This document shows positions 1 to 13,916 of a DNA stretch of 64,000 nucleotides, piece after piece (position 1 is the first letter of the stretch; every line of letters starts with the position of its first letter). The stretch comes from Apostichopus japonicus (lineage: Eukaryota > Echinodermata > Holothuroidea > Aspidochirotida > Stichopodidae). The stretch lies in assembly GCF_037975245.1 (NCBI RefSeq), contig NC_092568.1, forward strand, positions 21,540,501 through 21,604,500, in the 5' to 3' direction. Under the pieces are notes generated by a model. It worked only from the letters and a program-made list of their open reading frames with translations, was not told the DNA's origin and made no database searches. The translations under genes were made by a program, and so were the position numbers.

Positions 1-202
1 GGAATATCATCATAAATTAATCAAACAAAAGAACAAGGCTGGGATGGGATGACATTTTAAAAGTTGGCATGTTCAAAGTGTGGTTCTTCCTTACAGTACA
101 GGACCCCTTGAATAGCACTGAATGGCTCCTTAAGTCCTTCCACCGGGTGCTAAAAGTCACTCCTGTGTTACTCAAATTTTAGACTATATAATAAAAACTA
201 AA

Positions 203-404
203 TGGCCACGGTGTCTACATTAACTGTTCGTTATTTTGTTTTTCATTATTTGAGAAAGTCGCAAAGAAAATGAAAAACAAAAAGAACTGTTCCCTTGAAA
301 GAAGTGGCCACAGTGTCTACATTGACTGTTCGTATTTTGTTTTTCATTATTTGAGAAAGTCGCAAAGAAAAACAAAAACAAAAAGAACTGTTCCCTTGAG
401 AGAG
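203..404. repeat. Two tandem copies of a ~102-bp unit
   Basis: TGGCCACGGTGTCTACATTA at 203 recurs as TGGCCACAGTGTCTACATTG at 305. Both copies continue through GTTCGT-ATTTTG, ATTTGAGAAAGTCGCAAAG and AAAAAGAACTGTTCCCTTGA, with small A-rich length differences. Confidence 0.9.
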
Positions 405-2396
405 GCCTCATTCAGTTTCAGTGCTGCCAAAGTTATGTCCCATCTTGTTTTCTATTAAGTGGTAATATAACGAGATGCCTTGCATTGTTAGTAATTAATA
501 CACACTGAGATGAAACTGTCAGCTGATATACCAACATGGACATCCAGCTTAGATGAGCATCCACATGAATACAAAATGCACACATACAAAGAGGAAACAA
601 ATTTAAGAGAGGCGATGAGAAAGCCAGACAGTGTCTCACAAACCCTGTCCCCCTCGGCGCACAAAGAAAAACAGTCAATTTAGAGAGGAGAGAATGAAGC
701 CAAACAGTGCCCCACAATTACTCCCTCCCCCCCCCACCTTTTAAGGGATATCTAACTGAAAAGTTTTAATGATATTATTATTACATATTCAGAAATCATT
801 AACTTAATTTTGTCTTATGAATTTTATCCCCTTTGCCATACTATAGATGGCCCTGAGCTGCATTTTATGTGTTAAAAGCAAGAAGAATTTAAAAATTCTA
901 GTGTGCAATTAAACCATGAATTCAGATACTAAAGTAGTCATTAAAATTTAACTCCAAAGTTCATCAACTTTGTAGAAAAAGGGCAAAAAAAAAGGATTAA
1001 GGAGTGATCAAAAAGGAAGTCAGATAGAACAAAAGTCTTGAAGGAGATGATCATGCAGGAAGATGGTTCTTCCGATAGAGTACTTATCACACAACAACTA
1101 TTTTTAAATTTAAAACAACAAATTGTGCTCCTTTTGAGATAAACTTGCAAATTGAGTCTATAAAACTAAAGAACTACAATGATATGAAGAAGAAGGAAAC
1201 AGATTTTTTTCAACTACTGTATATGTAATTAAGTAAGTAAGTGAAATAGAAAGCAGTGCAGAATTTTCGTAACTTAGGGTTAAGTAAATATTCCTTCCCT
1301 TCTCTAGCTTTCAACAAAATAAAGGCAACTTTATAGAACAAACTTGTGATGTTAAATTTACTCATCTTATTATACTGATAGAGCAGTAAGAATTGGTGCC
1401 AACTGACTCTTCAGAATGTCACAGTTTTAAGAATTAAAACGGTTGCTAAGCAGAAAGCAACCAGCATAAAAGAAAGACAGTGGTCATGTGATACTTGTTT
1501 AAAATCGTCGAATGATGGAGCTCTTATGCAAATGACCAATGCCATTGACATATGTACAGTATATATGCACACACATCTAATTTATGCTCAATTGTTCCTG
1601 GTGTGTATTCACGTTTCTAATCTACTATCACACGATACGACCCTCATAATTTATCAACAGGTCTGAATCATGTGGTGGTGATTAATTAATTAATTAGTGT
1701 GAAACTTTCTTTAATAACAACCTGGTGTCCTGGAAATTTATAATGCTTCATTGGTTTAATTTGAAAACCTCTGATGAGTCTGCAATTGCATGTTTTCTGC
1801 TGCGAGTTTGGTCAACTCGGCATATTATCTAACAAGATTGTGGCAAATTTGACAAAACATGTAACCTTCTTTTACATATCAAACACTTCGACAACAAAAA
1901 CGAGCAAGCTACTCAATTGCCTCCCTTTAACTGCAGCACTCTTAATTGTCCTTAATCTCTTCTCTTTTTCAGCTCTCAAAACTAGTCTGCTAATTTTATA
2001 AAAATTTCATTTTTTCATAAGGTTCTTATAATTCAGCTCGATATTTTCCCTCAAGTGACGTATAATTTACATTGGTGAATTCAACGATAAAAAAAAACCT
2101 TTTCTCATCATCTTCACATATACATATACGAATGTTGCACATTTGCAACATTAAACTACTACAGTCGCTACAAATTTCCGTTGATTAATAACATGTAACA
2201 GCTACAAATGAAACTCAAAGACTGCTACTATTTCCTTTTTCTTTTTTTTTGGTCTCTTCCCCCCCCCCCTCGTTCTGTAATATTTGCCCTTTCAATGTCG
2301 TTAGCGTCACTCGAGGGGTTGGCAAGTTTCCACTGATCAGTTTTACCGTTCACTTTTGATTGCTACTGCTTTTTCTTCGGTATTAACTGATGCAAT

Positions 2397-2600
2397 CTAA
2401 GTGGCTTGATTCCTAGATGGCTAAAAATTGTTTTTGGAATTGATTTTGTTCTGACATATTTCCTGTCACAAGCATCCTCTCCGAGCGGGGGCCACCCTCT
2501 TCGATTTTCCCGTTTCAAATTTACCAAGTCGACGTGCTGCGAGAGGATTTTTCTGCAGCCGTCCGTGAAATTAGATTCTTTCCTGGGCCGAGCCATGCCT
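2397..2600 (-). other. GC-richer patch with an open minus-strand frame, unknown
   Basis: A minus-strand frame opens with MARPRKESNFTDGCRKILSQ in a stretch richer in C+G and CpG than its flanks, and continues through HVDLVNLKRENRRGWPPLGE. A donor-like TTG|GTAAAT occurs after HVDL. Nothing in it matches a family I know and no partner exon was found. It could be a buried 5' exon or a conserved non-coding patch in the terminal part of RAD51B intron 6. Confidence 0.12.
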
Positions 2601-3399
2601 TCTTCATTTCATGTTGCTCTTTTCCAAACAGACTGGAATCTCTAAAGGATAGAGAGAGCACACTGGTGCCTATTCAGAGGATGAGAAGATGTTTGCATAT
2701 TACTGTCATAGAGAAAGCAAGGATTTCTTTTTTTTCCCAGTTTCTACCGAGCAAAAAAAAAATTCCTCTCCCATAAGTAACTTTGGTGAAATTGAAGTTA
2801 ATCAAATTTCAGAATATGCCAAGGAAAGGAAATATATATATATATATATAAGTACCACACTGTACATGCACACACTATAGGTGGTTTTTACATATATATA
2901 TCCTAAGGATTAAATGTGTTTGGAGTTGGCAGTCGTTTCTCTACTGTGAGCTGCAGAGAATAAGTGCACGGAATATAAGCGAGCTCTTCGTTCTCGTACA
3001 GGTATGTATTGGCTGAATTCCTAATGTCGGACGAATATTTGGCATCATAGCGACTTTGTTTGTTGTGCAACATTCTTGAAATGTATCGTAATGATGTAAG
3101 CCAGGTTCCGTGTTCCAGTCTCCAGAGTTTTGCCTGCTTTTCAGACGACCAGTAGGTGGTCAGCTTGAATAACAGATATACTAAATATATACCCGGGCAG
3201 CCGGACAAACCTTCTTTTTTTTCCCTTTCTCTTTTTTATCATCATGTATCCTCGAATGAGTAAAGAACAATGAAAACATAAATAAACAACCGGTTTCACA
3301 GTTTTGCATACTTGCAGATTAAAGTCAACTATTACTTTAGTAGAGGCTGAAGTTATGTCGCTGAAATAGCTTTCTAGCAGGACGCCAATGCATGTTTGT

Positions 3400-3660
3400 T
3401 AGGATCTGTCGTGATGATGGAGCCCCACGGTTGACAGGCTCTGCATCCGATGAGCCGCTCTACGTTAGGCCTCTATGATGCCGATGGAATGCCAGCTATG
3501 CCGTGGAAACATTTCGACTGGGTGAAATCCTCGGTGTGACTCAGAGCGGCTTGATGAGACCTTCTCGATTGTAGGTATTCCAACCATCCTTCGCTGATGG
3601 GGCAGCTCGATTTAAAACGGAGCACAGGGAGGTAGAAACTATACATGTCATTATATGGAA
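3400..3660. other. GC-rich island of unknown nature
   Basis: About 220 bases near 50% G+C stand out from AT-rich surroundings. The minus strand carries a 57-codon frame beginning MYSFYLPVLRFKSS and containing EGWLEYLQSRRSHQAALSHT. The plus strand is also largely open, broken by two stops (CRDDGAPRLTGSASDEPL, then ETFRLGEILGVTQSGLM). Being open on both strands suggests a dispersed repeat or retroelement tail rather than one clear exon. No rRNA or tRNA signature was recognised. Confidence 0.3.
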
Positions 3661-6600
3661 TATACCATACAAAAATTAATCAAAAAGCGGCCCAATTAAG
3701 ATCTAATACACATATCGACTCTTTGCCACCCCCCATCCCTCCCTCCCCCAATCCAATTTGGGTTTGAAGGATAATTGAAACCGTTTCACATTTAATTGTA
3801 ATGTTTGTTGTGACGACGAAAAAATTATACAAATGTGAGGTATATTGTTGTAGACGGGGGTATACTACAGAAGAATGTAATGATCAAAGGGCATCGGGCC
3901 ATAAAAAATAAGTGGATGAGTCGATAATTTCAAAAGTCATAAAAGGAGAATGATATGGAATCTGACAGCTGAGTAGCTAATGGGCTGCATACCACTCAAA
4001 GACAGTTCTGTGAAAGCTGCATTTGGCATTAAGACTCAGCTGGGGCAATCTGGTGGTACAACATATATATATACAGACAGATCGAGTGGGTTAAGGATAT
4101 TAGATTACATACATGTATGCAGACTTTATTATGTAATACTAATAAAGTCCAGTAAAATTGGATCATTAGTGATTAGATTCTAGGCATACACGTCAAAAGG
4201 TTTTGCCTATTTATGCAGGATGGAAAACGCTACATGAAATGCATGGGACACAAATTATTTTGGGTAAAAGGTTTAACATCTGACTGTGTGGAGCGAGCCA
4301 AATGGTTCTATCCACCACCTAGATCTTAATTAGTATCCAATTATGGGAATTATTACATGCCTTGGATTTAGAATTACACAAAGATTATACAAATTGACAT
4401 TAACTTATGTCATGTTTTAAAACATGAACCTGTCATGTCATTCAAACGTTATTATTTCAAACAGGCAAGAAGTAAATTATCTTCTTTCATTTGTATGCTC
4501 CCCCTTTCAAAGGGGATTTTTTAATATCAAACAGAAGTAATTTTCAAGAGAGGTTTGTTGTACTGTGTCTTATAGTAACATTAATGACAACCGATATACA
4601 GTATCTTCACATTATCTTAAAGATTGAGTTTAGCGGTTAACGACTTCCATATTACATGCTGAGACGTAACGTTCGTAACCTGTCATAGATCCTAAAGATT
4701 TAACCGGTTATCCCTGCAATTACTTGCAAATATCGCTTCCTTACGGTTTGCTTCATATATTGGCAAATACTCTGTTGAGCTGTAGCAACATGCATGATTA
4801 CCAAAAGAATCATGCCACATTAACGGTTTTCAATATTTCCTCCAAAATTTAAGTGCAGCTTATATTTGTTTAAAGGCTTTCAAAACCACATTCCAAGAGC
4901 TAAAGGTTTTTTTCTGACAGTCGTAATTATTCCCAGACGTTCAGCCGAGGATCGTCATAAATGATACAAAACGGTTCGCCGAAATCGCTCTGCGGTTATA
5001 TGTGAAACGATTGGCTGAAATTTGAATAGGCGTGACCATTTATTCAAGTTTCTAGCATACCTGGAGAGAAAATGCAACTACACATATGTCAGAACTCTTA
5101 AAACTTCTGTACGTATAGTATGTGTGCACAGTCGATACATACTGTACAAAAACCTATGGAGCAGCACTGTACTGTCAACAACATTGTGCCCTAACCAAGC
5201 AAGGAACTCAACCAAGGACAAACTTTTAAAGGAAACAAATGAAGGAACAATATTTTGTCATATTTGAGCTTCATTATTTCTGAGCCATAGCAACTTTTCT
5301 GGTAAAATGTTTGGGTATTAAATAAACGATCGGGAGACATTTTGTTTCTGACCAATTTTTTTCTTTTACCAAATATATTTGATGAGAGTTAATATTTACT
5401 GATGACATCCAAACCATGTGCATTTAGGAAGATTACAAATTTACCTTATTTGCATTTACTCATTCCACAATACTTTCAAAATTCATAATTACAATCCATC
5501 AGCTTTGTGCAGGGCCTTGCTACAGCTTTTATCTTGATGCACTTGTGGTACCTTAAGGCTTCAAACTAACAAAAAATTACTTAACAATTTCAAACTGATC
5601 TCCTTTGTTGTTTTTTTCTTTGTTTTTGTCTCAAATATATGAAATACAATCATTTCTAGACATATAGTACTATTTATGTGTATTTCAGTTCATACCCATG
5701 TAAGTCGCAGCACCATATCAGATGATATGCTGGTAAAATATTAGAAAGATAACCTACAACATTCCACAACTTTGACAACTTAAGTGACAGTTGTTCTGAT
5801 TTTCATTCATGATGGGGGTGATGTTAGAAGCTCAATGTATTAAGCAACCCTTGACCTCCTATTGCTTAAGCTTGTCCTCGTCACCCCCTGCATAAAAACA
5901 CAGACTTGTGCAAATTCCTTCCATAGTAATACTACATAAACTAGCTAATTGATTCGTAAAATATTATAAACATGACTGTTTCGCGATTAAATACTGCATG
6001 CTCTTTCATTCGACGTTGATCCGCCACTGCTTTTCAAAACGTGGACGAGTCTGGTGTCATGCTTTATACCCTCCTAGGCGGGAAGCAAGATACTGATCCC
6101 AACCCCCCCACCCACCCTCCTCTCACCGTTGCATTCTCAAATGTGCATGAACAAACAACACAGAGAGAAAATTAATTTGAACTCCTCTTGTATGTATGCA
6201 AAAGCTGGTTCCTTATAATAAAGCACTTGCTTGTATTTGCAAAATAATTGAACAGAAACTATTTCATGGGTTTGTTGTTTCAATTTAAAAAAAGACATCT
6301 TGAGGGAAACTACTGTCTCTCGATACAAACATTAAAAATGTAATATTCTAGCCGGATTACAGAGCTAAAACAGCAGAGGCCGCCTATGGCCCTACTCTGT
6401 TATAAGAATATAAGGACCAGGGGCATGACTGACGTTACCTATTGAGGTTAATTTATGGGCTAAAGTATAAGCTATTAAATGTATGACAACATTGACCCTG
6501 TTTCTGAACATTTGAAAACCCATGGGCCATGTATGGAGCACAACATGAATAATTGAGCTGCATATACTTCCCTCATAAGAACATGAAAGTTAGAAATAAA

Positions 6601-8905
6601 ATTCACCACCAAACAACGGTGGCACTATGACATCATAGAGTACGAAAATTGTGCAACCAACCCAAATTGAATTGCCCTCTTTTTTTCTTTTTTCTTATTG
6701 TTTTTATCCACAACCTCCATCAGAACAGAATAATGTTTACCAAAGTAGCTCAGGAGTTCTATACTGTACATCATAAAGCATCTCCATAGAAATAAAAAAG
6801 ATAATCAACAATGACTGGATCAGTGTCTCCTTCTGTAACATGCATTAAAACACTCAATATACCTTAAACCCTGTACACTCCCTCACTGTATGTATATATG
6901 TACAGTTATAGCATTAACACTTCTAATCACTACTACTAGCTGCATACAGTACGTGTCAGTCTCAAACCCTAAAAACTTCACAGTTGAATATCCACATGTG
7001 CTAAAACAGTTCAGAATATTCAATCATCTCAATCAACCGGTGAAGCATTTGCCTTTTTTTTTGGTTATATCGCATATATATGTATACACTCTCTCCCCTG
7101 ATAGTTAACTTGAAGATATATAGATATATATATATATGTCTATACACCTTCCCCTGTATATACAGTATAAAACCAAACGTTATAGCGATGACTGCTCATA
7201 TTGCACCGACATGCTAATTTTATGATTCAGACATATTTGGACACCTCTGCTACCCTTAGGCACAAATCAACTCTCAGACAACTGGAGATGGGAAAAAAAA
7301 AAAACATTTCTTTTTTTTCGTAAAGAGGAAAATGAGAGAGAGAGAGGGGGGGGGGGAAGAAAAAGTTCACACCATCTCTGCTCCGACTGAATTCGGAGAG
7401 AAATAATATTGTCGGAGGAGAAATGATACATACGTCAAAGATGCTGGGGTGCAGGTAAATAAAATAACATCATGCCATTCATACGGATCATAGCCCTGCG
7501 ACATTTATTTCACGGTGGTGAAAAATAGCCTAAACAGCTGTTGAAGCTAGGGTACCGTAAACTTTAGGGACAAAGAATAAAAAAGAGAAGAGAATCATCT
7601 AGCTGCTCTAAGAATTTAAGTGCATATTCCTCATCTGTATAAAAATATCCACAATCCACCTTCACGATGTTATTGAAGGAAATGACTTTTCTTTTAATAT
7701 TATTATGAACATGTAGTTGTTTGGCTAATCAGGGAAAATCAGGATAGGAGTCAACAGTCGATACAAATTTGAAGGAGCTGGCTAAGTTAACCGATCTTCA
7801 GCCATATCATGTCAGTCTTTATACAAATTTGATCTGAGACTAACCTCCCCCCTCCCCCTCCTCCACAATGCCTCCACCCTTTAGAGCCATTGGAAAGAAA
7901 AACCACCTTATCATCATCTTAATCTGATATTGTAGAATATGCATTTAATTCACAAATGCCTCCTTTCTCAACATCAAATAGAGAAGCACAAACCTAATCA
8001 TCTTTATTAGAAATACCAGAGTGGCTTATTAAAGCAACAACTACGGCCATCCACCCTTTGACGTCTTTCTTCTCTCTTCCCTAACGGCCCCCTCCTCCCA
8101 CTCCTCCCCGGCCGACCCCCCCTCCACTTCTCTCCCACTGATTTCCACCTGTATACAAGGAAGATAAAATGCCCGCTTTCTGCAGTATGTCCGACAACCA
8201 CATCGAGAATGCAAGAACACGCACATACTTTCAACGCCTGTAATTTGATCACACCATCTGTCAAGCACAACATTGCTGATGGGTAAATTCTTTGGCATAT
8301 TATGCTTTTGTTTGAATGACTGCATTGATTCTGAGGGGTAATAGGATATCAAGGACTTCACATTTAGAATTATAATTTTTTTTTTTTTTTACAAGTTTAC
8401 ACATTTGAAAGATACCTATATAGATATCAAACAAAGACATTTTTGGCAATTTCAACTCTGAAATGTATTCACAAACAGGTCTTTACAGGATCAAAATCAT
8501 GTTTCAAATGAAAGTTAACATACAATGTCTACATACGCCCTCGCATTCAATAGAAAATACTTCTGCATGACTTCAAATATACCACACTACAAATTGCCCA
8601 CAGTTTAATATGAATGCTCAAGTTTCTTTTAGCATCTGACCACCTGAAATAATTTGCAACATTTCACTGTCAGATCAAAAATGAAATATATACCACCCCA
8701 TTGTTCTTTCTTCCTTAAGCCCTATTTTCCACTTAAAAATGATTCCATGGATTTTGCCAGTGAATTTTCCTGATACATTCTTTTTTATACAATATTCAAC
8801 CATCACAGATTTAAATACTGAGAATGGATATTATATATCACATGGAAACAGTAGAACACTGCGGGGGCGGCAGCTTCCTGCAGCCACATCTCTATTGTTT
8901 GATAG

Positions 8906-9880
8906 TGATTCAGCTTTGCTGCAGGGAAATTCAGCCTTGCTGTAGGGGATTCAGCCTTGCTGCAGGGGGGAGATTCAGCCTTGCTGTATGGATTCAGCCT
9001 TGCTGTAGGGATTCAGCCTTGCTGTAAGGGGAGATTCAGCCTTGCTGCAGGGGATTCAGCCTTGCTGTAGGAATTCAGCCTTCCTGCAGGGGGATTCAGC
9101 CTTACTGCAGAGGTATTCAGCCTTGTTGCAGGGGGTATTCAGCCTTGCTGCAGGGAGATTCAGCCTTGCTGTAGAGGGAGATATAGCCTTTCTGCAGGAG
9201 ATTGTCCTGCTACAGGGGATATTCAGCCATGCTGCAGGGGGATTCAGCCTTGCTGCAAGGGATTCAGCCTTGCTGCAGAGGGTTTCAGCCTTGCTGCAGG
9301 GGACTCAGCCTTTCTGCAGGGGGAGATTCAGCCTTTCTGCAGGGGGATTCAGCCTTGCTGCAGGGGAGATTCAGCCTTGCTGCAGGGGAGATTCAGCCTT
9401 GCTGTAGGGAGAGATTTAGCTTTGCTGCAAGGGATTGTCTTGCTGTAGGGGGAGATTTAGCCTTGCTGCAGGAGATTGTCCTGCTGCAGGGGGTATTCAG
9501 CCTTGCTGCAGGGGGATTCAGCCTTGCTGCAAGGATTCAGCCTTGCTACAGGGGACCTCAGCCTTGTTGCAGAGGGTTTCAGCCTTGTTGTAAGGGGAGA
9601 CTTAGCTTTGCTGCAGGGGGATTCAGCATTGCTGCAGAGGGTTTCAACCTTGCTGTAGGGGATTCAGCCTTTCTGCAGGGGGAGATTCAGCCTTTCTGCA
9701 GGGGGATTCAGCCTTGTTGCAGGGGAAGATTCAGCCTTGCTGCAGGGGGACCCAGCCTTGCTGCAGGGGGACCCAGCCTTGCTGCAGGGGATTGTCTTGC
9801 TGCAGGGGGATTATCTGCTGCAAGGGGATTCAACCTTGCTGCAGAGGGATTCAGCATTGCTGCGGGGGGGGGGGTTGCAG
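8906..9880. repeat. Large GATTCAGCCTTGCTGCAGGG minisatellite (~970 bp)
   Basis: More than 40 degenerate copies of a 19-24 bp unit, GATTCAGCCTTGCTGCAGGG plus 0-4 extra G/A, run in tandem. Substitutions repeat among units (CTGCAG vs CTGTAG, GATTGTCTTGC, ACCCAGCC). The unit contains no plus-strand stop, so all three plus frames are open for long distances (up to 257 codons) and read QPCCRG, SALLQG or FSLAAG. Changing unit length shifts the frame repeatedly, so coding is unlikely. A near-perfect orphan unit lies at 48918. Confidence 0.95.
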
Positions 9881-11039
9881 GGGGGTTGACACTCTGCCTA
9901 TACACTAACATGTTACATTGTTACAGGATTATGAATCTTCTGATTCAGCCCAAATACTCCTTTCATCATGCCTAGTGAAATAATTCTACTTGGTTTCAAA
10001 AGGATAATTTCTCAAAAATTAATTTCACAAAAAAAATGTTCTGTCAGTTAACATCAAAAGTATTTATTCAACCAAATAACAGTTGGCCTTGCTATTTAAA
10101 AATTCAGCACACAAAGTGTGACAACAGGAGCCCTGATCTGGTTGACTGAATGAACCTAAAGATGCCTTTTCTCTTTAATATGTTTGCCTTCCCCTGGACA
10201 TGGAAATTATTGCATACAGCCATATACAATAGGTGTAATGATAGATCTACAAACTACTTAGAACAATAACCTTCGACCGGTCTCAGTTAATAAAGAAGCA
10301 AATGAGGGGAAGTCAATTATGTAGATTATGAACTGTTAACCACTTCAAGCAAGAAGGCACTATAGTTTCCTGGTATTTCGTAACAGGAAAAAAACTATGT
10401 ACTAGTCATTAATTCAAACAAATGTGATTATATCATATTCACTTAAATTTAAAACTGTTTCATGGTAAAGTGCTTCTTGTGCATGTTTGCTAAATGGAAA
10501 CTTCCACATTAATTTTGTCTGCAAGAATGCTTAAAATACATGACAATAAGAGGAACAAACTTGAGGAGAATGGGAGGGGGCGAGGGAAGAATGTGAGAGA
10601 AACCAGAAAGACGCTCTGACATTGTTTCTTAAGGCTAGTATTTACATGATGTAAGAGGAAGTTAAATAACAAAAACATCATTTACGGTGAATGTTTGGAC
10701 CCTCATATTCTATTCACAGAATATCATTATATATCACACATCCTTTTTGACATTAAATTATTGTTGTAAATCATGAATATTTATCATGGGTCCTTTTTGT
10801 TTGGGTTTTAATGCTACAAAACTTAGAATTTTCCACCACAATTTCGAAACATTGTAAAATACCTAACCAATAGCTTGCACTTTGTCATGTCCTCAATATG
10901 ATGGTCGTGATTTCCTTGCAGTCTATCATAAAAATCAATCTGTTGGTCCTGGTCTTCCAAATGCAGTGTCTGCATATAGATAGACATTTAGAATAAAGTT
11001 TGAAGTATCTTTTCAAATTATTTCATGAGAGAACCTCTT
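9881..11039. other. Noncoding, nothing recognised
   Basis: AT-rich sequence following the minisatellite. No exon, repeat array or RNA gene was recognised. Confidence 0.5.
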
Positions 11040-11205
11040 TACAGACTGAAGTATGTGGAGATTACTACAACTCTGGCCATTTATCGTAATATGCATAAAG
11101 TCTCCAATCGTTACGTGACTGAAGTAATTGAGATTACTAGAACTTGTGCCGTTTATCACCATAAATGCATTATAAGTCTCCATCTTACAGACTGAAGTAT
11201 CTAAG
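11040..11205. repeat. Two diverged tandem copies (~80 bp each)
   Basis: ACAGACTGAAGTATGTGGAG...ATTACTACAACTCTGGCC...TTTATCGTAATATGCAT-AAGTCTCCA is followed by GACTGAAGTAATTGAGATTA...CTAGAACTTGTGCCGTTTATCACC...AAGTCTCCATC. A third start (ACAGACTGAAGTAT) follows at 11187. Confidence 0.75.
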
Positions 11206-12439
11206 TATGTAGGATCAACAAGTCTTACAAAATTTGTAACTATAAATATTCAGCAGGTAAAAGACTTATTTGCATAAAGCCATACCACAAAGATGATCAT
11301 TTCCTATTGGTTGTATTCTGTAGTGAAGAATGAGTAATATGATCTTGAAAGCATTTCATTGATTTATGTTTTTCCTGATTGACAACTTGTTATAAATTTG
11401 CTATTTATGGTTTTTTGTGTCGGTGGAATACCTCTACTGAACATAATACTGTAATTAGATACCAAATTGCACAGAATCAAAAAGTTATACAAGAAGTTCA
11501 TTAAGGCCGTGACAAGCAGCACGATGAGTATGAATGGAAAAAATATGCAAATTACGTGGTCATCACAGCTGTGTGTTTATAATGTAAAACTACCTATCCT
11601 TATGTACAAATTTCAGAGAAATACGGTTTCTAAAATGGCTGTGGGTTAATATTTAACCTGATAAGGTATTAATCACAATAAATGTGTTTTGTTTCAACTA
11701 TTGAAATCATGTTACACAAATTGATGTGACTTCTTCTTTTTTTTAAACTTGATCAAGTCCACCAAGCTAGGTCAATTGCATCTCTCATTTTGATCGACAA
11801 AAGGCCACACGCTTTTATTCATCATAGTGATGTCCCAGAATACACGATATCCGTTCACAGCAGACAAGACTCGATTTTGCTAGCGGCAGAAATTGGTCAC
11901 CTCTGCCAACGAATCGGTCGAGTCCGTACATAGACTCACACACACACACACACATAGTAAACACACATCTAAATCCAGCTATACAGATGACAGCAAAGAG
12001 TTGAATGCTTCCCAGTATTACTTGCTTAATTTTGAGAGCAGACATGCCCCGCAATACTTAAACTCCCCGCCAGAGGTATTAAGATGATCCCTAAAATCAA
12101 ATAGCTTGTAATATGACTCTCTTGACCTTCCTCATCAATGCCCTTAGTTATGTGGTCACCTGGTTGAAATTATGTCAATTTGTTTAGTTGTAAGAATTTG
12201 ATTAGAGGTGTGAATGCAGGGAGAGAAGTAACCAAGTTTTTTCGACTGGAGACATGAGATCAAACTCTCTCGCGGGGGGTCAAGGAGATCATCATCCTAC
12301 AAAATATTTAAAAACGGAAGTGCATCGGGGCCGTCCGCGCTGGCTGGCAGATTAGTTATCAGTAGACGATATCTTAATTAATTAATTAATATTGCAAGCT
12401 TGAAGACTTGAAAACTGACATCCATTATACATACACACC
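11206..12439. other. Noncoding with a short (CA)n
   Basis: Only a (CA)n tract at about 11937-11955 and an ATTAATTAATTAATTAAT run near 12374-12390 stand out. Confidence 0.5.
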
Positions 12440-12690
12440 TGCTCCTACAAGATATCAATAATATTCTTATTATTTTGTAATTTTCCTTTCATTTTTTGTT
12501 ATCAGTTATTTTCTTATTATTTTGTAATTTTCCTAAAAAAAATTGTTATCAGTAATTTTCTTATTATTTTGTAATTTTCCTTTAAGTTTATGTTATCAGT
12601 AATTTTCTTATTATTTTGTAATTTTCCTTTAATTTTTTGTTATCAATAATTTTCTTATTATTTTGTAATTTTCCTTTTCATTTAATTTTT
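12440..12690. repeat. AT-rich tandem array, 5 copies of ~47 bp
   Basis: TTCTTATTATTTTGTAATTT recurs five times (about 12463, 12510, 12558, 12605, 12652). The copies are separated by TTATCAGTAA/TTATCAATAA spacers with small length changes. Confidence 0.9.
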
Positions 12691-13916
12691 TCTTAATATT
12701 CATCATTTCTACTGATTATGTTACGGTGACAAGTAAACAGCCATTTTATGACATCATGGTCAATGGATTGAAGGGATTACTTGTACGTACTTAATGAGTG
12801 AATTTGTGTGTGGGAAAAATATTTAATATTATCTTTGTATGTGCCTCATTTTAATTCTTCCAAAGAAACAAAAACAGTTGAAATTGTACCAAAACATGCA
12901 TGCACGGCATGATGACATCACTGTACACTTTACAAAAACTTCTATTAACCATACCTATACACCTCTATTGTTTAACTGTGTATATTGTTTTATAAAATGC
13001 GGTTACAAACATAGATGTGAGGTAAAGATACCAATGGGCATTTTGTTAAACAGCAATGGTATCAGAGCTATCCTAGGAAAAGCAACATTGCAAATAACTA
13101 ACAAAACCAACCCCCCCCCCCAAAAAAAAAAAACTGGTAAACATTTTTTTACAACAAGGGAGGAGAGACAAGGATGAGAAATAGGAGTAAAAGGGATCAC
13201 ACTAAGTTTACAATTGCATAAAGTAGCATAAACTTGAATAGAAAATAACTTTCTTCTTCTTGTAAGCAACCAGCTTTAAGGTTTCTTAAGGTTGAATGTG
13301 ATTTATCATGTTGAAAACATTGGCAGATGCTAACTTGTCGGAGACGATTTATTTGAAATGAAAGTTTTAGGTATTATTACAAACTCAAATAATACACTTC
13401 AGTGTAGCCCCACCCCCCTCACCCCGCCCCCCCATCCTTCCCTCATACTTTCCTTATTCATGGTATGAAAAGTTCACTCCCCTTTCATCACATTTTTGAG
13501 TCATCATAATTCCTTTGATGTAGCAAAATTCTTGACCCAACCACTCCTTACATTTCCCTTTCATATAAATACTCTCATCTTCATCTTCTAATTTATTTTT
13601 TATTTTTTGTGTCATGGTTCTCTAAACAGTACATTTGTCAAAGCTTGTAATTGATTTTCCGATGCCACTTGGTCAAGTATAAATGACCAAACACTTCTCG
13701 GTGGATCGTGATATAAAATGAGAAGAGATGTGTTGCACACAATGCACAGGCTTTTCATTTTACACCAACTTAACTGAAAACACTGAAATACACACCACTG
13801 GACAACAGAATCTAGGATGCACGGAATTAACACGGTGACAAATTACGATTGGAGAGTAATATTATAAGGTTGGTGCAAGATGGGTCACCAGTATTCATCT
13901 TAAATATGCTATACCG

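Larger units (their letters stand above)
405..8905. other. Noncoding stretch, presumed RAD51B intron 6
   Basis: Apart from the two GC-richer patches at 2397-2600 and 3400-3660, this is AT-rich DNA with short (TA)n runs (2833-2850, 7112-7137), a GAGAGA-poly(G) purine tract (7331-7357) and a CT/C-rich tract (8060-8130). Short open frames here are low-complexity and show no family motif. Confidence 0.6.

Noticed and set aside
2903-3208. Minus-strand 101-codon frame tested as a RAD51B 3' exon (contains LEHGTWLTSL)
   Set aside because: Only a superficial likeness to the family's LGNTW segment; the flanking residues do not match and splice sites are lacking.
8041-8361. Minus-strand frame with GGRPGRSGRRG-type residues
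   Set aside because: Translation of a C/T-rich low-complexity tract; no conserved motif.
9042-9975. Open frames of 121 and 257 codons (plus strand)
   Set aside because: They are translations of the 19-24 bp minisatellite, open in all three plus frames, with frame shifts whenever unit length changes.
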